Positions 56,289 through 64,000 of a DNA stretch of 64,000 bases are shown here, in pieces. Numbering within the stretch: position 1 is the first letter of the stretch; the number at the start of each line of letters is the position of its first letter. Position numbers and translations under genes: made by a program. Source of the DNA: Combretum micranthum. Taxonomy: Eukaryota > Streptophyta > Magnoliopsida > Myrtales > Combretaceae. The stretch spans positions 372,001 through 436,000 of the forward strand of contig JAMXBD010001042.1 in the NCBI GenBank assembly GCA_024138025.1, written 5' to 3'. Below the pieces are notes generated by a model that saw only the letters and a list, made by a program, of their open reading frames with translations, was not told the DNA's origin and ran no database searches.

Positions 56289-58892
56289 TTTTTTACCACA
56301 ATATGGTCATTCTACCACACTAGGAGGAAAAAGCTTATTTCGAAGGCCATTTTACCATAGTTGAATGGAAATCCTCATTCTAGGGGCTCACACTAAGGAG
56401 GGGCAAAATGAATCCCACCTTTCAGAGGCCATTTTACCATGCTAAGGAGGAATTATTTGTTCCAAGATCCATTTTACTATACTAAGGGAAACATTTTACC
56501 ACACTAGGGAGAAAATCCTCGTTTAATGGGTCATTTTACCATAATCCTGGTATTGTAAAATGGTCCATGAAATAAGGAATTCCCTCTTAGTGTGGTAAAA
56601 TGACCCTCAAAATGAGGAATTCCCTTTTAGTGTGGTAAAATGATCCTCGAAATGAGGAATTCCACCCCAGTGTGGTATAATGGCTCTTAAAAGCCCTTAT
56701 AACGAGGAATTTCCCCCTAGTGTGGTAAAATGACCCTCAGAACGAGGATTTCCCCCCTATTGTAGTAAAATGGCCCCTAAAATGAGGATTTTCACCATAT
56801 TATGGTAAAATGGCCCCCGAAACGAGGAATTTTCTCTTAGCTTGGTAAATCACCCCAAAAATGAGGAATTTGCTCTTGGTGTTATAAAATGACCCATAGA
56901 ACGAGGAATTTCCCCCTTGTGTGGTAAAATGATCTCTAAAATAAGGAATTCCCCTTTGTGCGGTAAAATAGCCCTCAAATTGGGAAATTCCATCCTAGTA
57001 TGGAAGAATGACTCTTAGAATGAGGAATTCCGCTATAGTGGGTAGAATGACTCTTAGAATGGGGAATTCCTCCTTAGTATGATAGAATGACCATTAGAAT
57101 GAAAAATTTCCTTCTAATTTGGTCAAATGGCCCTCGAAATGAGGAATTTCCCATTGTGTGGCAAAAGGGCCCTTAAAACGAGGATTTTCCACGTAATGTA
57201 GTAAAATGGCTCCTAAAATAAAGAATTTCCTCCTAATGTGATAAAATAGCTCTCGGAATAAGGAATTTCTCTTAGTATGGTAAATCACCCCGAGAACAAG
57301 GAATTTTCCCCTGGTGTGACAAAACGACCCCTAGATTGAAGAATTCCCCCTTAAAGAGGTAAAATGACTCTTAGAATGAGGAACTCTCTCATAGTATGGT
57401 AAAATAGCACTCAAAATGAAGAATTTCTCCTTAGTATCGTAGAATGGCCCTCAAAATGAGGAATTCCACCCTAGTGTGGTAGAATGGCTCTTAGAACGAG
57501 GAATTCTCCTTTAGTATGGTGGAATGACCCTTAGAATGAGGAATTCCCATTTAGTATGGTAGAATGATCCTTAGAATGAGGAATTCCCCTTTAGTATGAT
57601 CGAATGACTCTTAGAATGAGGAATTTCTCTCTAGTGTAGTAAAATGGCCCTCTAAACGAGGAACTCCCCTCTAGTGTGGTAAAATTGCCCTTAGAATGAG
57701 GAATCCTTTCATAATATGGTAAAATGGCTTTGAGAACGAATTCCCCATATTTTGGTAAGATGGCCTTTGAAATAAGGAATTAGTTTTTAGTGTGGTAAAA
57801 TAGCCCTTAAAATAAGGAATTCCCTCCTGTTGTAGTAAATTCTCCCATAAAATGAGGATTTTCCTCCTAATGTGGTAAAATAGCCATTAGAGCGAGGAAT
57901 TTTCCCCTAATGTGGTAAAATAGCCTTTGGAACAAGGAATTCCCCCTTAGTGTGATAAAATGGCCCTTAAAACGAGGAATTTCCCCTAGTGTGGTAAAAT
58001 AGCTCCTAAAATGAGGGATTCCCCTCTAGTGTGGTAAAATGACCCATAGAACAAGGAATTTTCCCCTAGTGTGGTAAATAGCCTCCAAAATAAGGAATTT
58101 TCCTCTAGTGTGGTAAAATGAACTTTAAAAAGAGAAATTCTCCCTTTAGTTGGTAGAATGATCCTTAGGACGAGGAATTCCCCCTGATAGGCTATTTTAC
58201 TACACTGAGATAATTCATCGTTGTGGGGTCTATTTTACTATACTAGAGGAGAATTCCTTATTCCAAAGTCTATTTAACCACACTAAGGGGGGAATTCATC
58301 GTTTTAAGGTCCAGCTTACCATAATAGGGGAAATTCTTCATTCAAGGGGACATTTGACTGTATAAAGAAATAATTCATTGTTCCGGGGGTCATTTTACCG
58401 CACCATGGAAGAATTCCTTATTTCACAGGTTATTTTATCACACTAGGGTATCATTTCTCATTCTAGGGACCATTTTGCCATACTAGGGGTATTCCTCATT
58501 CCATGGGTCATTTTACCACACTAGGGGATAATTCCTTATTGTATGGGTCATTTTACACTACAAAAGGGGAATTCCTCGTTTCAAGGTCCATTTTACCATA
58601 CTAGGAGAAAATTTCTCATTCCATGGGCTATTTTACCGCACCAATGGGGAGATTCCTTATTCTAGAGGTTATTGGGGGGGGTTCTTCATTTCGAGGACCA
58701 TTTTACCACAATAGGGGATAATTCCTCGTTATTGGGGCTATTTTACCATACTGGGGGGGGCGGAAGAGGGGGAGGGGGGTTTTCCCTTCCAGTTGCGATT
58801 TTACCACACTAGAGAATAATTCCTCATTATAAGGTTTTTTTTTTTATCATACTAGGGAGGAATTCCTCATTTCGAAGGTCATTTTATCACAC
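56289..58892. repeat. 40-bp minisatellite of D2, left of the L1 insertion
   Basis: Plus-facing units to about 56,546, minus-facing to about 58,186, plus-facing to 58,892. Compared with D1 a unit or so is lost at the first switch. A G run with purine expansion is at about 58,753-58,778. Confidence 0.9.
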
Positions 58893-58907
58893 TGTAAAGA
58901 CCTGACA

Positions 58908-58971
58908 TGCTTAATTCTCAAATTAAGCACATCAAGTCTCCAACCACGTATAACTCTTATGAATTATACGT
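58908..58971 (-). other. Edge hairpins of L1
   Basis: TGCTTAATT-ctca-AATTAAGCA (58,908-58,929) and ACGTATAA/TTATACGT (58,946-58,971), at the same places as the two edge hairpins of L2 but with different stems. Confidence 0.7.
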
Positions 58972-59109
58972 AAAGTTATCTTAAAAGAAGGTGTTTATGT
59001 TGAACATTACTATTCGATTTTAGTTTATGAAATCGTTTAGTTAGATTTTCAGATAATTGGATTTAGCAGAGGAAAAATAAAAACGTTTTTACATAAAAGC
59101 AGTTCAAAC

Positions 59110-59192
59110 TTCCACTATTATAAGTGGAAAAACTTTCACTTTGATAAATATTTACAAAAGCTTATTTACAAAACATGGGCACTAATAAGCCC
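59110..59192 (-). other. Hairpins downstream of the L1 acidic exon
   Basis: TTCCACT/AGTGGAA (59,110-59,129) and GGGC/GCCC (59,177-59,192). Confidence 0.55.
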
Positions 59193-59367
59193 TTAAATGA
59201 AAATACTGATTTATAAATGAATCCAGTCTCTATAAAACAAACAAAAGAATAAACAAAACAACTAAAATGCTCAACGCTTCTGACTCACATAACTTATCCA
59301 CAATCCTTCCCGAGTCAACAGAAGCACCCAAAAACCCGAGACAACATCATCAACAACAACAACATCA

Positions 59368-59459
59368 TCATATCATCATCTCATCATCCATCATTACCAA
59401 CATCAATAAGAACTCGTCATCATCAACTTCATCAACATCTTCTTTATCAACAACAAAAC
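59368..59459 (-). CDS. Acidic terminal exon of L1 (predicted, divergent)
   Basis: After TTCTTTTTACAG| the minus strand reads FVVDKEDVDEVDDDEF then LLMLVMMDDEMMI and a stop (59,370-59,368). It is acidic but lacks the D-E-W-D end. GAT-rich trinucleotide repetition beyond the stop (59,340-59,400) suggests slippage has altered the exon. Confidence 0.3.
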
Positions 59460-61082
59460 CTGTAAAAAGAATAACAACAATAAGAATGAGGCGAAGCTCA
59501 GTACACAGCAACACAATTAGACACAGAGTGACACACGAGCTTAACTAAATGCAATGCATAATTAACAAGTTATTATCTTTTCTTTAAAATACACAAATCA
59601 ACATGGGAGTATTCAAACTCTGGACATCAATGATCTAGTATCACGTCCGCCTCCTTGAGTGGTTCCTATTGTTCATACAGACTAGAAATCAAAAACAAGT
59701 TTTAATTTTGTTTAGGAAAACACAATAGCCAGAAAGAATCTAAATTTAAGCATCAATACCTTTTCTAATTTGTAAAAACTTAAAACATGAAAGTTATAGA
59801 TCTCTTTTTATGCTTTTTATATCAACTTGAATCACCTCAATCGGAGGTCGTATGAAAAAGTTATGGCCAAAATACGATCAATCTGCGAAACAAGGCAACT
59901 GAGTAAAACGAACATCGGCACTTCTACACTGGTGGAGTAAATTTCAAATCCGGCAGCGTAGAGGTTCAACACCAGTAGCGTTGGAGGCAGTTTTAAGAAA
60001 ATGCATTCTGTTGACTTCAACACCGCCTCAAAACCGGCTGCATAGAAGCTCTAAGAGGCGGTGTTGACGACAAAACAGGTTTGGGAAAACATGTTTTTTA
60101 CACTTTCCTTTTATCAAAACTTATTCAAATCATCTACTAAGCTTCCTATATCAATTCTAACATCAAATAAACTCTAATAACAACTCCTAACACTTCAATC
60201 TTCCACTAACAACTTCAAACAACAATCAAACCATCACGAGCTACTATTCATCATTTCCTTCCTCCAACCACTCCCCAACTTCCATCAACCATAAAACCAA
60301 CAAATACAAATGTAAACAACACTTCCAACTTAATCCGACATCAATTCATCAATTAGATAAGCAAACAATAAATAAAACAAATATGAATTGAATTGGAAAC
60401 TTAGTTTTTTGGCTAAATCATGCAACTTCTTGTACTTCTAGCTTTGATTTCCTTCTTCTATTCTCATATTCTACTTGATTCCTCCTTTTCTCTTATTGAA
60501 ATTGAGATTCACGTCTTGAATTTGGAGAGAGAAAGAAGAAGAAGAAGAAAGAAAGAAAGAAATAAAAGGGAAACATAAATGAATGGGAAAGGAAAAAGGC
60601 AGCAAAAGAAAGAAAAGGTAAGGAAAGGATAAAATTAAATTTATGTATTTTAGAAATAGGGTATAGGTTTAGAACCATCAGATCAACATCAATAGTTTCT
60701 GAAGTGTTTAAAAGATGATTTTTGAACCAATAGATTATAAATTAAGATCTTAAAACAAGAACTTAATTTAGGAATTTATTTTAGATAAAAAGATATTTAA
60801 TTAGAGTTCGGGTTTAAAACTAATATTTTTATACAAACAAAGGAACTCGAATTTTGCAGGGAATTAAGAATTGGAGTTTATACTACAAATTGAGGGTTTA
60901 GGAATCCTCTAAACATTTTTAGAACATGTTTAGGGATTTGAGGAATTTCAAATCTCAAAACCAACTTAATTATTAGCTAATTAAATTAAGTCAACTTGTC
61001 TAATTAAATCATATAATTCATTTGATTCATTTAATCTATCTAAACTCAATTTCTAATCTAGGTGAAGATTTGGGGTATTTCA

Positions 61083-61490
61083 CACACTAAGGCAAACACC
61101 GCATTGCGAGGGTCATTTCAACACACTATGAGGGAATTTCTCATTTTAGGGATCATTTTACCACAAAATGAGGGAACTCCCGTTCCATGTGCCACTTTAC
61201 CATATTATGAGGGAATTTCTCATTCCATGGGTCATTTTATCATAGTAGAAGGAAATTCCTCATTTGAATGGTTAATTTACCATAGTAACATGATATTCTT
61301 CGTTATAGGGATCATTTTACCACCGTAAGGGAAAATTGCTCATTGTAAGGGCATTTTTTAACAGTAGGGGGAATTGCTCGTTCTAATGGTTATTTTAACA
61401 CAGTTGAGGGGAATTCGTCATTTCAAGAGCCATTTTTACCATACTTATGGGAAATCCCTTGTTCCATCGGTTATTTTACCATACATTAAG
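61083..61490 (+). repeat. 40-bp minisatellite of D2, right of L1
   Basis: Continues the array from the duplicated CACAC, matching 6,712-7,112 of D1. Confidence 0.9.
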
Positions 61491-61873
61491 GCTCAATTTT
61501 TCAACATATCCTTATTTTTCACCATAAAAGACCAATTTTCACCTCAACTTATAGCTTAGTTTAAAAACATTAAGCTTATTTCACAATGTATGCCATTTTC
61601 ATCAAAATGAAGCTTAATTCTTTTGCTTAATGCTTATTTCACTAAATAAACTCTTACTCTGGTAAGCTAAATTCCTCCCCACGATGCTCTTTTTTCCATA
61701 TCATTACTCAATTTCTTGTACTAAGGTACGTTTCAACATAAAAACTTCTATTTTCACAAAAATAGGACTTTATTCCTCGTTATGAGGCTCATTTTAGCAC
61801 AAGGGTACTGTTTTCAGCATAATATGGCTAAATTGTTCCTATAATCCTCATTTCACGATAGAACTATCATATT
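61491..61873. other. Non-repetitive link in D2
   Basis: Counterpart of 7,113-7,502. No gene. Confidence 0.5.
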
Positions 61874-63293
61874 CATAAAGACCCGACGTGTAGGTAATTA
61901 AAACTTCACATGTCAAGTCCTCGTCTACGTATTATATGCATAAATATTATATATAGGATTGCCTGAAAAGGAAGGAGTTTATGGAAATTGCTTGGTCAAC
62001 CTCTTAAAATACAAACTTTACAAATACTACTCAATTATGACTAGATAACATAATCTAAACACATACAGTAGTACTAACAAACATAGTACTTTAAAAGTTA
62101 CAAAACCAAACTTGAAATACATACGATAGAAAACTTAGGTGCTTAATATTACAAAACATAGGCTTGGAGATAACATCGGTCTATACTATTACATTTCAAA
62201 ACAAGGTCTTTCTTTTTCTCTTTTCCAATAAAACAAAATGGAATAGTCTATCACCCTAGTTATCCCACTCATCCAAGAATGCTTCACAATCAGTACCATA
62301 AACCATGTCATCATAGTATTCATCATCATTGATACTTGTAAAGGAAAAAGTGAGCCAGGGGCTCAGTATACAACAACACAAACAAATACCAGATGGCACA
62401 CAATCCTAACTAACACGATGCAAGAAATAATAGAATTATTTATATTTATTTAAGTAAAACATTTCAAAACTGGAGTATTCAAACTCCAATTTCAATCCTC
62501 GGGAATCTAGGGGTCCTGAGTAACAGTAGTTGCTCAGGAGGTTGATATAAGCAGTTAAAATACTTATATCTCCGACATAACTTTACAATTAATAATCTCA
62601 ACTAGGATTCACAGTCGTTACTCAAATTTACTTAACATAATTCATAATATCACCTAGTTCAACCGTGTCCATAAATGTGAACTAAATCATATTATTTATT
62701 CTTAAGAATAAGCAAATGTTACACCGGTACCATTTCTCCTATCAATTACCCGCTGAACCACTTATGAAAGTCATTGCATCATGATAGGGGTAGTCCAAGT
62801 GCTCAATCTACCATGTCAACCTCGATAATAGGGTTGCTGCTCCCCGGACAGGATTCAACGGCACATGAACAAACAATTTACACAAATTTTTAAGCCAATC
62901 TTTAGTCAAATTTGATTTGATAATGTCTAACATGTCACTCAATAAATAAGTTACTGTGTACCTAAATAATAAGAACTATCGGGTAAATGACCGGTGTTCA
63001 AACTAGACTGAATACGAGAATTTGTCAAAGAACCATTTCATATAAAACATCATTAATTCATAATTAAATATCAAATCATTTTGACTTCATCAAACTCAAA
63101 TAAAATATCAAACCATGATAACTTCACATTCACACATGTATCTATACTTACTTATCTCATTTCATTATTTAAGCACATATCATTATTTTATTTTTAATTT
63201 TTATGAACAATATCGAAGAATCTATCATGCTCATGACAAAGGCCGTGATATCTATCGCGGGCACCATCACGGCCGTGATCTTGGGCCATGGTG
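61874..63293 (-). mobile_element. Element A2: second copy of truncated LTR-like element
   Basis: Starts CATAAAGACCCGACGTG on the plus strand and ends in the CGTGAT-rich patch, as A1 does. Carries the same hairpins (62,472-62,487; 62,515-62,538; 62,544-62,570; 62,770-62,785) and acidic exon. Here CCTGAG/CTCAGG pairs without the bulge seen in A1. The edge stem GACGTGT/ACATGTC has one G.U pair where A1 is perfect. Confidence 0.7.
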
Positions 63294-63790
63294 CATATTA
63301 TAACTATATTTAATAAGTTATATATGATATAACTCTTCATGTGTAATATATGTTTTGTTTTAAACATAAAAAATCATATGCATGTATGTCTTATATGTTG
63401 TGTTTGATATGTAATTTAGAGTTATAGTAATATAGGGCATATTTGTATATTTTCAATCATGTATTTAATAAGTATGTTATAGTAACATATAAAATTTGTA
63501 AATTCTCTTGTATGCTATCATAATTTGTCAAATTTGCATATTTTTATGTTATAATAATATATTAAATTTCTAATTTTTCAGTTATGTTATAAAAGAATAT
63601 ATATTAAATGTTATAATCAGACGTAAAAGCTTTATGTGAAAAATTTGTATGGGATTTGTATTCTATATGTTATATTTGTTATATTTGTATATGTATATCA
63701 TCTAATTCCTTCTATATATAATCATGTCATATGTATATATATATGAAATGTTATATCGGAAATATATTTTATACATGTTATAGTAACATA
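63294..63790. repeat. AT-rich satellite, block 6
   Basis: Counterpart of 8,914-9,415. Confidence 0.8.
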
Positions 63791-64000
63791 CTAAGGAGAG
63801 TCTCTTCATTCCATGGACCATTTCACCATAATAGGGGGTATTTCCTCATTCTAGTATGCATTTTCACCACAATAGAAGGGATTTCCTCATTCCAGTAGAC
63901 ATTTTCACCACAACAGGCGGGTTTTCCTTATTCTATAGGGCTTTTCATCGTTGTAAGGTGGGATTCCCCATTCTGTGGACCATTTCACCACAAGAGGAGG
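63791..64000 (+). repeat. Minisatellite variant block at the window end
   Basis: Counterpart of 9,416 onward, cut off by the window edge. Confidence 0.8.

Larger units (their letters stand above)
58893..61082 (-). mobile_element. Element L1: complete LTR-like element (2,190 bp) with perfect target duplication
   Basis: Plus-strand edges TGTAAAGACC and GGGTATTTCA. CACAC is present on both sides (58,888-58,892 and 61,083-61,087) but once in the empty counterpart in D1 (CCACACTAAGGCAAACACTG at 6,714). Minus-strand order as in L2: pyrimidine-rich leader near 60,527-60,580, GC-richer module about 59,911-60,075, conserved CCTCCGATTGAGGTGATTCA (59,847-59,828), hairpin GAGT-attcaa-ACTC (59,607-59,620), acidic exon, downstream hairpins. 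The TGCATC hairpins and the GTACG donor are not found here. Confidence 0.9.
55410..64000. repeat. Composite repeat D2 (second copy of the segmental duplication)
   Basis: Same order as D1, interrupted only by L1 at 58,893-61,082, and cut by the window end. The orientation switches of the minisatellite are at about 56,546 and 58,186, matching those of D1. Confidence 0.85.

Noticed and set aside
59267..59548. Plus-strand 93-codon frame rich in Ser, His and Gln
   Set aside because: Low-complexity antisense of the GAT-rich acidic exon and trinucleotide repeats in L1.

Overview
The window is an AT-rich, gene-poor stretch of a plant nuclear genome. A broken TIR-NB-ARC (TNL) resistance gene points to a eudicot. 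No intact host gene is visible. Nearly everything recognisable is mobile DNA, satellite DNA or gene fossil; species cannot be told from the sequence alone.

Layout. 1-3,276: minus-strand LTR retrotransposon end (gag-like remnant, initiator-Met primer site, long LTR) inserted in AT-rich satellite. 3,277-10,227: composite repeat D1, made of AT-rich satellite, a roughly 40-bp minisatellite whose orientation flips twice, a truncated LTR-like element (A1), then more of both satellites. 12,762-15,462: TIR and NB-ARC exons of a TNL pseudogene, minus strand, no LRR. 15.5-20.0 kb: degenerate repeats and diverged local duplications. 20,015-25,728: nearly complete Ty1/copia element with decayed coding sequence. 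25.7-32.9 kb: a duplicated segment, two long LTR-like elements (L3, L4). 35,183-37,142: DNA transposon with roughly 330-bp terminal inverted repeats. 40,595-40,854: SINE. 43.1-47.0 kb: cluster of MITEs with long inverted ends. 48.5-49.7 kb: LRR part of a second TNL pseudogene. 51.1-64.0 kb: AT-rich satellite, LTR-like element L2, then D2, a second copy of D1 that carries one further insertion (L1).

The most interesting material is the family of long TG...CA elements (L1-L4 and truncated A1/A2). They look like solo LTRs of 1.8-2.75 kb, two with good 5-bp target duplications. In one orientation they carry a TATA box and pyrimidine-rich leader, splice-site-like signals, and a short terminal exon that in L2, L3 and A encodes a conserved acidic peptide ending in D-E-W-D-(D/E)-stop. 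The predicted last intron (0.5-0.7 kb) holds positionally conserved small hairpins whose loops are constant (TGCATC, ATTCAA) while the stems change on both sides together. More such hairpins lie downstream of the exon and at the element edge. This suggests structured RNA and a micro-gene carried inside an LTR. I know of no description of it, but cannot search.

All splice sites, exon joins and RNA structures are inferences from sequence patterns. No transcript, homology search or folding computation was available.
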